A stretch of DNA of 64,000 nt, from positions 372,001 to 436,000 of the forward strand of contig NZ_SADE01000001.1 in the NCBI RefSeq assembly GCF_004005845.1, in the 5' to 3' direction. The notes below the pieces were generated by a model. That model worked only from the letters and a program-made list of their open reading frames with translations. It ran no database searches and was not told where the DNA came from. This document shows positions 34,113 through 44,133 of the stretch, one piece after another. A program made the translations under genes and the position numbers. Each line of letters starts with the position of its first letter. The stretch's first letter is position 1. This DNA comes from Hwanghaeella grinnelliae (GTDB taxonomy: Bacteria > Pseudomonadota > Alphaproteobacteria > UBA8366 > Aestuariispiraceae).

Positions 34113-35378
34113 ATGTCCGCACCCGTTCCAACGCTGTTTCGACGGATCGTCGTCGCCCTGACCGCTTTTCTGGCGGTTTTTGGCGTTGCGGTCACGGCGC
34201 ATGCTCAAAGCAAAGTGACGGACGTTCGGGTGGGGGTGCACCAAGGTTTCACCCGGTTTGTGTTGGAACTGGATGCGTCGGCACCTTATCGACTGCTGAC
34301 CTTGCGCGATCCCTATCGTGTGGTCATCGACCTGCCTGAAGTTGCCTGGGAAACCGGGGACGAATCAGCCGGAAAGGTCGCGAAAGGCGTGATCGGCAAG
34401 TTCCGCTTCGGCCTGTTCCAACATGGCGTCAGCCGGTTTGTCATCGACTTGCGTGAACCGGCCGTTGTGAAAGCGCATTTCCGGCTCGATCCCGAACCGG
34501 GCGCCGGCCACAGATTGGTTGTTGATCTTGAACCCAGCACAGATCAACAGTTCGCGGCCGCGATGGGTAGCGTGGAATCGAAAGATTGGGCATCCCGCCA
34601 ATCCGCTGTGGCGGCGGCTTCGCAGTCCCAGCAACAGTCCATTGTTCGTGCGCCCGTCAAACCGACGGAGCAGGCCGAAAAGCGTCTGAAGACAATTGTG
34701 ATCGACCCGGGCCATGGCGGTGTCGATCCTGGGGCAATCGGCGCTTCCGGGATCTATGAAAAGAAGATAACACTGGCCTTTGCGAGAGATCTGCGCGACC
34801 GGTTACAGGCATTGGGTGGATACCGGGTTATTATGACCCGTGACCGGGATATCTACATACCGCTCAGGCGGCGGTATGAAGTTGCCCATCGGAACGAGGC
34901 GGACCTGTTCATTTCGGTCCACGCCGATGCCCATCACACATCCGATTTGCGCGGCTTTTCAGTTTATACTTTGTCTGAGACGGCGTCGGACAAGGAAGCC
35001 GCCGCATTGGCGACGAAGGAAAACAAGTCCGACATTCTCGCCGGTTATGATCTGTCCGAATACGATGATCAGACATCGTTCATCCTGCTGGACCTGGCCC
35101 AACGCAAGACAAGCGAGGCGTCTTGGCAATTCGCCCAATCGCTGGTCAAGAATGTAGGCAGCAACGTCACTTTGCTGCGGCGGCCACATCGTTTCGCTGG
35201 CTTTGCCGTCCTAAAGTCGCCAACCGTGCCCTCAGTCCTGGTGGAGTTGGGGTATCTGTCGAACCGCCGGGAAGAGAAGGATCTGCGGACACCCGCATAC
35301 CGCGCAGGGCTCGCGGATGCCATCATCCGTGCGATTGATGTTTATTTTGAGCAACAGGACCGGCTTAGCCGTTCCTAG
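34113..35378 (+). CDS. amiC: N-acetylmuramoyl-L-alanine amidase (AMIN + amidase_3)
   Basis: This 421-residue exported enzyme cuts the amide between muramic acid and the stem peptide, mostly at division septa. A signal peptide ends at AHAQSK. An AMIN domain (about 35-145; VRVGVHQGFTRFVLEL) binds peptidoglycan. The amidase_3 domain from about 190 has the zinc set: IVIDPGHGGVDPGA (His), GIYEKKITLAFA (Glu) and FISVHADAH (His), then the catalytic Glu in PSVLVELGYLSN. It is followed by mrcA at about 170 bases. AmiC is the usual name, though AmiA/B-type naming cannot be excluded. Confidence 0.93.
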   Translation: MSAPVPTLFRRIVVALTAFLAVFGVAVTAHAQSKVTDVRVGVHQGFTRFVLELDASAPYRLLTLRDPYRVVIDLPEVAWETGDESAGKVAKGVIGKFRFGLFQHGVSRFVIDLREPAVVKAHFRLDPEPGAGHRLVVDLEPSTDQQFAAAMGSVESKDWASRQSAVAAASQSQQQSIVRAPVKPTEQAEKRLKTIVIDPGHGGVDPGAIGASGIYEKKITLAFARDLRDRLQALGGYRVIMTRDRDIYIPLRRRYEVAHRNEADLFISVHADAHHTSDLRGFSVYTLSETASDKEAAALATKENKSDILAGYDLSEYDDQTSFILLDLAQRKTSEASWQFAQSLVKNVGSNVTLLRRPHRFAGFAVLKSPTVPSVLVELGYLSNRREEKDLRTPAYRAGLADAIIRAIDVYFEQQDRLSRS

Positions 35379-35546
35379 TTCAACCGCAGTCGGCTAATAT
35401 TCCCAGGAACAGCGAGTTTTGTTCGGAATTTTGCCACATTCGCGCGGTATATCGGCGCGATGCGGTTGTATCGGCGTGGAACCCGTGGTTTTTGCGGGCC
35501 AAGCGGCCTAGCGTGCGGTGCAGGGTCTGACTTCATTGGGTGATAA

Positions 35547-38033
35547 ATGCGTTTGATCAGAGTATTGCTGGGCCTTCTGGGTATTGGCGTCTTCGTTTGC
35601 TTTCTGGGCGTGGCGGCGGTTGCGTATGGGTTTTGGCATTACGGTCAGGGATTGCCGGAATACAAGCAGCTGGTGGACTACGAACCGCCGACGGCTACGC
35701 GCGTGCATGCGGGTGACGGACGCCTGATTGCCGAATATGCCACGGAAAACCGCGTTTTCGTTCCAATCAAGTCGATACCGCGGCACGTTGTTCAAGCCTT
35801 CGTCTCGGCGGAGGATCAAAACTTCTTCAGCCATCCCGGCGTCGACTTCATTGCCTTGGCGCGCGCCGTGGTCACGAATATCCAGATCAAGCTGCGTGGC
35901 GGGGGACGTCCCGTGGGCGCGTCGACCATCACGCAACAGGTCGCGAAGAACTTTCTGCTCAGCAACGAAGTCTCGATCGAACGCAAGGCGAAAGAAGCGA
36001 TCCTTGCGCTCCGGATAGAACGTGTGCTCAGCAAAGAGCGCATTCTGGAACTCTATCTTAACGAGATCTATCTCGGTTACGGGTCCTACGGAGTGGCCGC
36101 GGCGGCGCTGAACTACTTCGATAAATCGCTGGCCGACCTGACGATCGAAGAGGCCGCCTATCTGGCCGGCTTGGCGAAAGGGCCGCGTAACTACCATCCC
36201 GTTTATCGCTATGACGACGCCATCGTGCGGCGGAACTATGTCATCGGCCGTATGGCGAAGGATAAGTTCATCAGCAACGAAGAGGCCCGTATGGCGATGG
36301 CAGCGCCGCTGACCGTTGTGCCGCCGCGCGATGTGCTCTCCGTCGAGGCGCGCTACTTCGTGGAAGAAGTGCGGCGTGAATTGGTCGACCAATTCGGCAT
36401 CGGCCGGGTAAACGAGGGCGGCCTTTCGGTTCGCTCTACACTCGACTCGGAATTGCAGGAAATCGCGCGCACGGTTCTTCGCGATGGGCTGGTTGCTTAT
36501 GATCGTCGCCACGGATATCGGGGGCCGGTCGCGCAGATCGGCATTGAGGGAAATTGGCAAGCGTCACTCGGCGAAGCTCAGATTCCACCTGACATCGACC
36601 CCTGGCAGCCTGCGGTCGTGCTCTCTTTGGACGGAAAAAAGGTCCAGCTGGGGTTCGCGGACGGCACCGAGGGGACCTTGCCGCTGGGCGAGATGCGGTG
36701 GGCGCGTAAAGCGTTGGACGATCAGGCGCGGGGCTCGGCGGTGAAAAAACCGGGCGACGTTGTCGCGCCCGGCGATGTCATCCTCGTGGAAGCCGTGCTG
36801 TTCAAGGAGCCGGATAAGGAAGGCGGCAATCCCGAACCTTATCCGCCGGGAACCTATGCGCTGCGGCAAGTGCCGGCGGTCAACGGCGGGATTGTCGCGA
36901 TCGATCCCCATACCGGGCGCGTTTTGGCGATGCAGGGCGGCTGGAGCTATGACGACAGCGAGTTCAACAGGGCGACGCAGGCGACGCGGCAGCCCGGATC
37001 CGCGATCAAGCCTTTCGTATACCTGACAGCGCTGGAAAATGGGTTCACGCCCGCGACCATGATCTTGGATGCCCCTTTTGTGCTGGATCAAGGGCCGGGC
37101 CTCAAGAAATGGAAACCGTCGAATTTTTCTCGAAAGTTCTATGGGCCCAGCCCCATGCGGGTAGGGATCGAACGGTCGCGCAACCTTATGACCGTCCGGT
37201 TGGCGCAAGCCGTTGGCATGGACGCGGTGGTCAAGACCGTCGAGGATTTCGGCATCATGCAGGACATGCCCAAGCAATTGTCCATGGCCTTGGGCGCGGG
37301 TGAAACCCGACTACTGAATATCACAACCGCTTACGCGATGTTGGTGAACGGTGGGAAGAAGCTAACCCCGACCCTGATAGACAGGGTCCAGGATCGTGAC
37401 GGGCGGACTGTTTTCCGTCACGACAATCGGGACTGTCCCGCTTGCCGTAATACCGAATGGACCGGGCAGGCGGTTCCGGCACCGCCGGACAATCGCCCTC
37501 AACTGGTCGATCCCATCAGCGCCTATCAGGTAACGAGCATGCTGGAAGGCGTCGTGCAGAGGGGTACCGGGCGGCGCATCCGGGCATTAGGCAAGCCGCT
37601 TGCCGGGAAGACCGGCACTACGAATGACAGCCGCGATACCTGGTTCGTCGGTTTCGCCCCTGATTTGGCGGTCGGTGTCTTCGTCGGGTTCGACAATCCC
37701 ATACCGCTCGGTAAACAGCCTTGGGGTGGGCAAGAGACGGGGTCATCCGTCGCTGCGCCGATCTTCAAAGCGTTCATGGGCGAAGCATTGAAAGACAAAC
37801 CGGCGATCCCCTTCCGCACGCCGCCCGGCGCCTTGTTGGTGCGGATCGATGCGGAAACGGGTCTCTCCGCAGGTCCGGGAACGAAGAACGTCATTATGGA
37901 AGCGTTCAAACCGGGTACCGCGCCTTCCACCTCGGGTTCCGGGATTTTCATCGACGGGTCCGATGTGGATGGCACCACGCCCGGGGCCGGCGGTGCCGCC
38001 GGCGGGTCGGGAAGCGCAACGGGTTTATACTGA
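35547..38033 (+). CDS. mrcA: Class A penicillin-binding protein 1A
   Basis: This is a bifunctional glycosyltransferase/transpeptidase of 828 residues. One membrane segment is at about 5-30. The GT51 domain has the catalytic Glu in SAEDQNFFSHPGVD, then GASTITQQVAKNF and RKAKEAILALRIE. The central OB-type insert precedes the transpeptidase domain: serine motif SAIK (QPGSAIKPFVYL), SRN (ERSRNLMTV) and KTGTT (AGKTGTTNDSRDTWF). The C-terminus ends in a Gly-rich tail (GAGGAAGGSGS). It follows the amidase gene, as in other alphaproteobacteria, giving a cell-wall pair. Confidence 0.96.
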   Translation: MRLIRVLLGLLGIGVFVCFLGVAAVAYGFWHYGQGLPEYKQLVDYEPPTATRVHAGDGRLIAEYATENRVFVPIKSIPRHVVQAFVSAEDQNFFSHPGVDFIALARAVVTNIQIKLRGGGRPVGASTITQQVAKNFLLSNEVSIERKAKEAILALRIERVLSKERILELYLNEIYLGYGSYGVAAAALNYFDKSLADLTIEEAAYLAGLAKGPRNYHPVYRYDDAIVRRNYVIGRMAKDKFISNEEARMAMAAPLTVVPPRDVLSVEARYFVEEVRRELVDQFGIGRVNEGGLSVRSTLDSELQEIARTVLRDGLVAYDRRHGYRGPVAQIGIEGNWQASLGEAQIPPDIDPWQPAVVLSLDGKKVQLGFADGTEGTLPLGEMRWARKALDDQARGSAVKKPGDVVAPGDVILVEAVLFKEPDKEGGNPEPYPPGTYALRQVPAVNGGIVAIDPHTGRVLAMQGGWSYDDSEFNRATQATRQPGSAIKPFVYLTALENGFTPATMILDAPFVLDQGPGLKKWKPSNFSRKFYGPSPMRVGIERSRNLMTVRLAQAVGMDAVVKTVEDFGIMQDMPKQLSMALGAGETRLLNITTAYAMLVNGGKKLTPTLIDRVQDRDGRTVFRHDNRDCPACRNTEWTGQAVPAPPDNRPQLVDPISAYQVTSMLEGVVQRGTGRRIRALGKPLAGKTGTTNDSRDTWFVGFAPDLAVGVFVGFDNPIPLGKQPWGGQETGSSVAAPIFKAFMGEALKDKPAIPFRTPPGALLVRIDAETGLSAGPGTKNVIMEAFKPGTAPSTSGSGIFIDGSDVDGTTPGAGGAAGGSGSATGLY

Positions 38034-38256
38034 TCGTGACTATTGTCTCGGCTCGGTTGAAAATCATCCACAATACGGTTGGAAATGCGGCGTGGCTTTG
38101 GTCCAGGTTCCAGCGAAGGACTATCGGTAACTAATATTTAACTCCTTCAACGCTAGACGTTAGCAGGCAACAGGGTGCTGTGAAGATACCCGACGCGTCT
38201 GTCAGGTAAGTCGTTTGGTGACGGTCGGGAAAATACCCGCCGGTTGGGAGAGTTTC

Positions 38257-39420
38257 ATGACGAGCCGCAAGCTCATCGTTCTGGATGACGATGATATCGC
38301 CCGCGAAATTGTCTCCGCGAGTGCGCAGCGCGCCGGCTTTGCCTGTGTCGGATACTCTTCGGCCGCCGAATTGCGCATGGAGGACAATCTCCATGATTTC
38401 GATTTGCTCGTTCTCGACCTGAATTTGCTGGATACAGACGGGGTAGAGGTCCTGCAGTATCTTAGCGGTCAGGAATTCAAGGCTCCCATCCTCTTGGTTA
38501 GCAGTCTCGAAGAACGAGTCCTCTATTCCACCCTGCGTGTCGGTTCCTCCCTTGGACTTCAATTGCTGGACCCCGTCCGCAAGCCGCTGCGGCCTTCCGA
38601 ATTGGGGAATATTCTCGCGTCGATTTCGACGGTTAGTGCGCCGTTGCGGCAGGAGGATCTAAAAAAGGGACTCCAGGAAAGTCAGTTCCGAGTCGCATAC
38701 CAGCCGAAAGTATCGTTGCAGGATGGACGCGTCGTCGGTGCGGAAGCCTTGGCCAGATGGACGCACCCGGACCGCGGCCCGATATCACCGGCGGATTTTA
38801 TTGCATTGGCGGAAGACGGCCCCCTGATTGCGGACCTCACCTATTTCGTGGCCGGGACGGCCTTTGAAGACTGCAGGTCGTGGTCCAATACGGGTTTTCA
38901 TCTGTCTGTCGCGGTCAACGTATCGGCAAAATCGCTGACCGACCGCTCCTTCAGCGACAAGTTGGCGGAGCTTGTTCGCGACAGCAGCCTGCAGACTGAT
39001 CAGATTACCCTGGAAATCACCGAAACCTCGGCCATGTCCGATGCCTCGGCGATGTTGGCGATGCTGACGCAATTGCGGATTCGTGGGTTCAACCTCAGCA
39101 TGGATGACTTCGGCACCGGTTATTCCAGCCTGATGCAATTGCACAGGCTGCCGTTCTCAGAGGTCAAAATCGATAGAACCTTCATCCACGGCATGGATAC
39201 AGATCAGGAGGCGCGGGTTATTTCCCGGGCGATGATCGGGCTTGGCCATAACCTGGGAATGCGCGTTGTGGCGGAAGGCATTGAGACCAAGGGCGTCATG
39301 CAGATGTTGCAGGAAGAAGGCTGCGATATCGGGCAGGGCTATTATCTGGGCAAACCTATGTGGCATCATGAGTTCCTGGATTGGTTGGGAGACTCTGCCG
39401 TCGCAGTTCCAGCGGAATGA
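38257..39420 (+). CDS. REC-EAL response regulator (c-di-GMP phosphodiesterase)
   Basis: This is a 387-residue protein. Residues 1-125 are a receiver with an acidic pocket (VLDDDDIAR), phosphoacceptor Asp54 (LLVLDLNLLDTDG) and Lys in VRKPLRP. Residues about 145-385 are an EAL domain with all catalytic signatures: EAL (Glu163), VNVSA, LEITET, MDDFGTGYSSL, VKIDRTF and EGIET. It should hydrolyse c-di-GMP when activated. The ATG at 38257 has GGGAG upstream. The stop overlaps the next kinase gene as ATGA, so the pair is co-translated, and the kinase is the likely input. Confidence 0.93.
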   Translation: MTSRKLIVLDDDDIAREIVSASAQRAGFACVGYSSAAELRMEDNLHDFDLLVLDLNLLDTDGVEVLQYLSGQEFKAPILLVSSLEERVLYSTLRVGSSLGLQLLDPVRKPLRPSELGNILASISTVSAPLRQEDLKKGLQESQFRVAYQPKVSLQDGRVVGAEALARWTHPDRGPISPADFIALAEDGPLIADLTYFVAGTAFEDCRSWSNTGFHLSVAVNVSAKSLTDRSFSDKLAELVRDSSLQTDQITLEITETSAMSDASAMLAMLTQLRIRGFNLSMDDFGTGYSSLMQLHRLPFSEVKIDRTFIHGMDTDQEARVISRAMIGLGHNLGMRVVAEGIETKGVMQMLQEEGCDIGQGYYLGKPMWHHEFLDWLGDSAVAVPAE

Positions 39421-42400
39421 ACACTGTCCGAAACGACACAGACCAGACTATCGAAACCGTTCCCCGGAACGAGGTGAGCGAGGGTCAACTCGCCGGCCTC
39501 GAACTGTCCAAACGGCCGATCTGGATCTGGGACTTGAAAAGTGAACGGATCGAATGGGCGAACACGGCCGCTCTTGAATTCTGGCAAGTTCCCGATATCG
39601 AAACCTTGCGGCCCAAAAGTGAGCTGAAGTCCACCGCGGCCAGAATGCGTGTTGCTGGCTATGGCGACCGGACCGCGGCTGGTGAAGTCGTCGACGAAGA
39701 TTGGACCATGTATCCCGGCGGCAAGCCGGTTTCCGTCCGTATCATCGCGTCCGGCTGTCGTTTTCGCGGTGACGATGCCTTGATATGCGAGGCGGTCGAA
39801 GGTGTCACTGCGACCAAGGAAGCCGGCGCCTACGCGCTGCGGGCCTTTGCCGAAACCTTCCACGTGTCGCCAATCGCGGAAATCGTCTGCAACATCGACG
39901 GCCGGATACGTTTTCTGAATACGGCGGCGATGAACGCGTTCAGTGTCATGGCCGGTGCCCGATTGGCCGATATAGCCGACGACAACACCGCAGCGGAATT
40001 AGAGCAGTTTCTGGATGTGCACCTGGGCGAATCCTACCTGACGAGGGATGTGAAGTTTGGGGACGACCACGACGCGCGCTGGTGGCGGATCATCGCGCAG
40101 GCCGGCAAAGATACGACAACCGGCGAGGATGCGGTCTATCTCTATTTGCTCGACGTGACGGTCGAACGGGAGGCCGCCCAAGCGCTTTCCGCCCAGGAAA
40201 AGATGTTCGCAATGGCGTTCAACGCCCTGCCTCTTGGCTTTGCGCTGAAAGACAGTGAAGCCCGATACATTTTTGCCAACAAGTTCTTGGAACGGCAATT
40301 CGGCAAGCCTCACATGGAACTTATAGGCAAAACGATTGCCGAAGTCTCTGACTTCGATGGCGTGTACAACGCGCTAGAGTTCGATTTAGAGGCTTTGAGA
40401 ACCGGAGAATCCAGCCGAATTCATGAAGTTCATCCCATTGGTGATCAGATGCGCCACATTTTGCGTGGCCGGGAAGTCGTCGATGGTTTGGACGGAAACA
40501 ATTGGCTGCTGAGTTTCGGCCTCGACGTTACAGACCAAGTGCTGGCGCAAGAAGATTTGCAGTCGGAAAAGGATTTCATCCAGGCCGTTTTGGACACGGC
40601 GCCGATACTTGTCTTCACGCGCAAGCAGAACGGCGATTTCGGTTTCATGAACCGGGCAGCGAGTCAGTTCCTGGAGGATAAGCCGAGCCTCGTTCTCGGT
40701 CTTGATCCATTGGGAAGGGGACGAAGTGACGGCCAGAGTGACGCGGAGGCCAGCGTTTATACTCTGGTTGAGCAGCGCCAGGACCGTGTGACCACGGAAA
40801 CGGTCTACCGCACGGCCGCCGGCGAGGAGCGGTCCTTCCGCACCACCAGTCTGCCCCTGAACCGGTCGAAAGGTGATCTGGAGGTGTTGTCCGTCTCCGT
40901 CGACATCACAGAGTTGCGGCGGGCGCGGATGTCAGCCGAACGATCGAATGAAGCCAAGAATGGTTTCCTGGCGGCTATCAGTCACGAGATCCGGACGCCG
41001 TTGAACGGCGTTCTGGGTATCGCGCGTTTGCTCGAAGATACGCGCCTCGACCGCGACCAGGCGCAGATGGTGCGGACGGTGCAGGAATCCGGTCAGCATC
41101 TATTGTCGCTGATCAACGACATTCTGGATTTTTCCAAGATCGAGGCGGGTGCTGTCACATTGGAAGAAGAGTCTTTCGACCTTCATTCCTCGCTCACCTA
41201 CATCGCCGACATTCTATCGCCGCGCGCGCAGCAGGCGGGCATCGATGTCGTCTTTACCGTCGATGGATCCGTTCCCCGGGGGCTGACTGGTGATCTGGGC
41301 CGGGTCCGACAAATCCTGGTGAACTTGATCGGGAATTCGATCAAATTCACGAAGCAGGGCGGTGTTCATCTCGCTGTTGATGTCGCTAAACGGAACGGCG
41401 AATTGGTGACGCTAAGCTTCGCGGTTACTGACACCGGAATCGGTATTCCGGAACAGGCGCTGCCGACATTGTTCGATCCGTTCACACAGGTCGATTCCAG
41501 CGCGGCCCGGCGGTATGAGGGCGCGGGTCTTGGGCTCGCGATTTGCATGCGGCTGGCCACTTTGATGAACGGCGAATTGGATGTGGCCAGCAAGCTCGGC
41601 TCCGGCAGTACCTTTACCGTGACCATTCCGTTCATCGTAACGGAAGGTGCCGCCGAAAACGATTTGAACCTGTCGAACCCCCTTGAAAAGCTGCAGGTCA
41701 GCCTGGTCGGATTTTCACCTCTGGTCACCAATGCATTGGCGAAGCAGGTCCGGGGGTGGGGTGGGACGCCTTCCGTCTTCGGGGCGATTTCCGATATCCC
41801 CGATCCGTCCGCATCAGATTTAATGATCATGCCGGAACATGCGGCGCGGAACGGTGGGACTTCATCCGCTGCGGATATTTGCCCGACATTGCTTCTGCTC
41901 GAATGGACGGAATCACAAGCCAAGATTTCGGATTCAAGGTATGAGACGATGCGCCAACCCGTCTCGGCGATGAAACTTGCCGGTGCGATCAAGCGCTTGT
42001 TGTCGGGAGGCGGCGGGGGCGATCTGCCGGAGGAAGAGGCGCTTCAAGCACAAGAGAATGCGGAACAGCTTGCCAGCGACACGGCCTCCGCGTTGCAGAT
42101 ACTTGCCCAGAAGAAAGCCAAATCAATGCGGATCCTCATTGCCGAGGATAACAACGTCAACCAATACGTCATCGGACAGATGGTGCGGAATGTCGGGCAT
42201 ACGGCGGACATCGTCGGGAATGGATTGGAAGCGGTTCAGGCAGCCTCCTCGCTGCCCTACGATGTCATTCTGATGGATGTTCGGATGCCGGAAATGGACG
42301 GGATCGTCGCGACCGGAAAAATCAGGGAACTTCCGGGGGCGGCCGGGAAGATTCCGATCATCGCGATGACCGGCGATGTTCTGCAAGACACGGTCGACGC

Positions 42401-42869
42401 CTGTTTCAAGGCCGGAATGGACGGCTATATCGCCAAACCGTTCGACCGCGACGTGTTGATGGCGGAACTGGCGAACCTGGTCGGGAGTGGACGTGTTTCG
42501 GATGCCCAGACGATGAGCGCCACCCTGCCGTTGGCCGACGAGATCGACGAGGAAATGGTCTTTGAAATGTTGCAGGTCCTCGGCAGTGCCGATTACATGA
42601 GGCTACTGGACCAAACCGTGACGCGCACCAAAACGGTGATTGAGGAAATGCTGCAGGCAGCCGCTGTCCGCGGAACCGACGATTTGGTTCAGAAGGCCCA
42701 TGCGTTGCAATCCTCGCTAGGCCATCTTGGCCTCAAACATGCGCGGGATGTTTGCCTTTTCATCGAACAGAATGCCCCGAAGCGCGAGATGTCGGAAATT
42801 ACCGCCGAAATCAATAAATTGGGCGAGGTCGTGGAACGCGGCGTTGCGCGCATTAAGTCGGACCAATAA
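39417..42869 (+). CDS. Cytoplasmic hybrid histidine kinase (multi-PAS, pseudo-receiver, REC, Hpt)
   Basis: This is an 1150-residue sensor kinase without membrane segments. About four PAS-like domains occupy 1-505. HisKA carries His523 (SHEIRTPLNG). HATPase has LIGNSIKFT, DTGIGI and GAGLGLAI. A region at about 760-865 has receiver-like hydrophobic spacing but lacks the phosphoacceptor Asp (DLMIMPEH). It is followed by a true receiver with Asp954 (LMDVRMPEMDG) and an Hpt domain with His1095 (KAHALQSSLGHLG). The chain therefore has a complete His-Asp-His relay that could pass phosphate to the co-translated REC-EAL protein. Confidence 0.92.
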   Translation: MNTVRNDTDQTIETVPRNEVSEGQLAGLELSKRPIWIWDLKSERIEWANTAALEFWQVPDIETLRPKSELKSTAARMRVAGYGDRTAAGEVVDEDWTMYPGGKPVSVRIIASGCRFRGDDALICEAVEGVTATKEAGAYALRAFAETFHVSPIAEIVCNIDGRIRFLNTAAMNAFSVMAGARLADIADDNTAAELEQFLDVHLGESYLTRDVKFGDDHDARWWRIIAQAGKDTTTGEDAVYLYLLDVTVEREAAQALSAQEKMFAMAFNALPLGFALKDSEARYIFANKFLERQFGKPHMELIGKTIAEVSDFDGVYNALEFDLEALRTGESSRIHEVHPIGDQMRHILRGREVVDGLDGNNWLLSFGLDVTDQVLAQEDLQSEKDFIQAVLDTAPILVFTRKQNGDFGFMNRAASQFLEDKPSLVLGLDPLGRGRSDGQSDAEASVYTLVEQRQDRVTTETVYRTAAGEERSFRTTSLPLNRSKGDLEVLSVSVDITELRRARMSAERSNEAKNGFLAAISHEIRTPLNGVLGIARLLEDTRLDRDQAQMVRTVQESGQHLLSLINDILDFSKIEAGAVTLEEESFDLHSSLTYIADILSPRAQQAGIDVVFTVDGSVPRGLTGDLGRVRQILVNLIGNSIKFTKQGGVHLAVDVAKRNGELVTLSFAVTDTGIGIPEQALPTLFDPFTQVDSSAARRYEGAGLGLAICMRLATLMNGELDVASKLGSGSTFTVTIPFIVTEGAAENDLNLSNPLEKLQVSLVGFSPLVTNALAKQVRGWGGTPSVFGAISDIPDPSASDLMIMPEHAARNGGTSSAADICPTLLLLEWTESQAKISDSRYETMRQPVSAMKLAGAIKRLLSGGGGGDLPEEEALQAQENAEQLASDTASALQILAQKKAKSMRILIAEDNNVNQYVIGQMVRNVGHTADIVGNGLEAVQAASSLPYDVILMDVRMPEMDGIVATGKIRELPGAAGKIPIIAMTGDVLQDTVDACFKAGMDGYIAKPFDRDVLMAELANLVGSGRVSDAQTMSATLPLADEIDEEMVFEMLQVLGSADYMRLLDQTVTRTKTVIEEMLQAAAVRGTDDLVQKAHALQSSLGHLGLKHARDVCLFIEQNAPKREMSEITAEINKLGEVVERGVARIKSDQ

Positions 42870-42998
42870 GGCTCTCCGAAAGGGGCACCTCACCGACATG
42901 GTGGGGCTTGTCACGCTTGGCGCTATCTTCTAAACGCCTTTGGTAATGATGAGTGGGCGCGCGCCCATGCGATCTATCGGCAACGAGGAAACGTTTTC

Positions 42999-44130
42999 AT
43001 GCGGGCTGAAATTCAGACTGTCGTCGACGAACTCAAGCAGTCATTGGAACTGCTGAGGAGGCATCTTTGACTTGGAGAATTCCAAGAAACGCCTGCTTGA
43101 ACTGAATGCCAGGGTCGAAGACCCGACCCTTTGGGACAATGCCGCCGAAGCGCAGAAACTGATGCGTGAACGGTCCTCCCTCGATAGCCGGATCAGCGGA
43201 TTCGAGGAACTTGAGAACGGTCTGAACGACAATGTCGAACTGATCGAAATGGGGGAGGCCGAAGGCGATGCGGATGTCGTCACCGAGGCCGAGGACGCGC
43301 TGATCGCATTGGGCGACAATGCGCGCAAACTTCAGATCGCAAGCATGTTGTCGGGTGAAGCGGACGGCAACAATTGCTTCCTTGAAGTTCATGCAGGCGC
43401 AGGCGGCACCGAGTCCCAGGACTGGGCCAGCATGCTGTTGCGGATGTATAGCCGCTGGTGCGATCAAAACGGCTACAAAACCCAGATCATCGAAGAAAGC
43501 CCCGGTGAAGAAGCGGGCATCAAATCCGCAACGCTGAAGATCGAAGGACCGGACGCCTATGGCTGGCTGAAAACGGAAACAGGGGTTCATCGCTTGGTCC
43601 GTATTTCGCCCTTCGACTCAAACGCGCGGCGACATACAAGCTTCTCCTCCGTCACGGTCTATCCCGAGATCGACGATTCAATCGAAATCGAGATTGAGGA
43701 TAAGGATCTGCGGGTCGACACCTATCGCGCCTCGGGCGCCGGCGGGCAGCATGTCAACAAGACCGACAGTGCGATCCGCCTGACCCATATCCCCACGGGT
43801 ATTGTCGTCCAGTGTCAGAACGATCGTTCGCAGCATAAAAACCGTGCGCAGGCCATGAAAATGATGGAAGCGCGCCTTTATGAAAGAGAACTGCGCGAAC
43901 GGGAAGAGGCCGCCCAAGCGGAGCACGAGGCAAAGACCGATATCGGTTGGGGCCATCAGCTTCGCTCATACGTCTTGCAGCCCTATCAGATGGTGAAGGA
44001 CCTTCGCACAGGGGTCGAAAAGGGGAACGCCCAAGGCGTCCTGGACGGCGACCTGTCGGAATATCTGGAAGCGGCGCTTGCGATGAAGGTGGAAGGGGGC
44101 CCGAGCGGCCCGGTCGAAGATATCGACTAG
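42999..44130 (+). CDS. prfB: Peptide chain release factor 2 (programmed +1 frameshift)
   Basis: RF2 releases peptides at UGA and UAA stops. The ATG at 42999 opens a 23-codon frame ending in an in-frame TGA at 43068. Reading continues in the +1 frame (GAC at 43069) to 44130, giving a 376-residue protein. The codon recognition motif SPF (RISPFDSNARR) and the GGQ motif (RASGAGGQHVNKTDSA) are present. A ribosome site GAGGAA lies about ten bases before the ATG. Without the shift only 23 residues are made, so RF2 level controls its own synthesis. Confidence 0.96.
43056..43071 (+). promoter_or_regulatory. prfB +1 frameshift element
   Basis: AGGAGG (43056-43061) lies three bases before CTT TGA C, the slippery leucine codon, stop codon and following C. 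This is the canonical RF2 autoregulation site: the internal Shine-Dalgarno sequence, slow decoding of UGA and slippage from CUU to UUU move the ribosome forward one base. Confidence 0.97.
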
Positions 44131-44133
44131 AGC

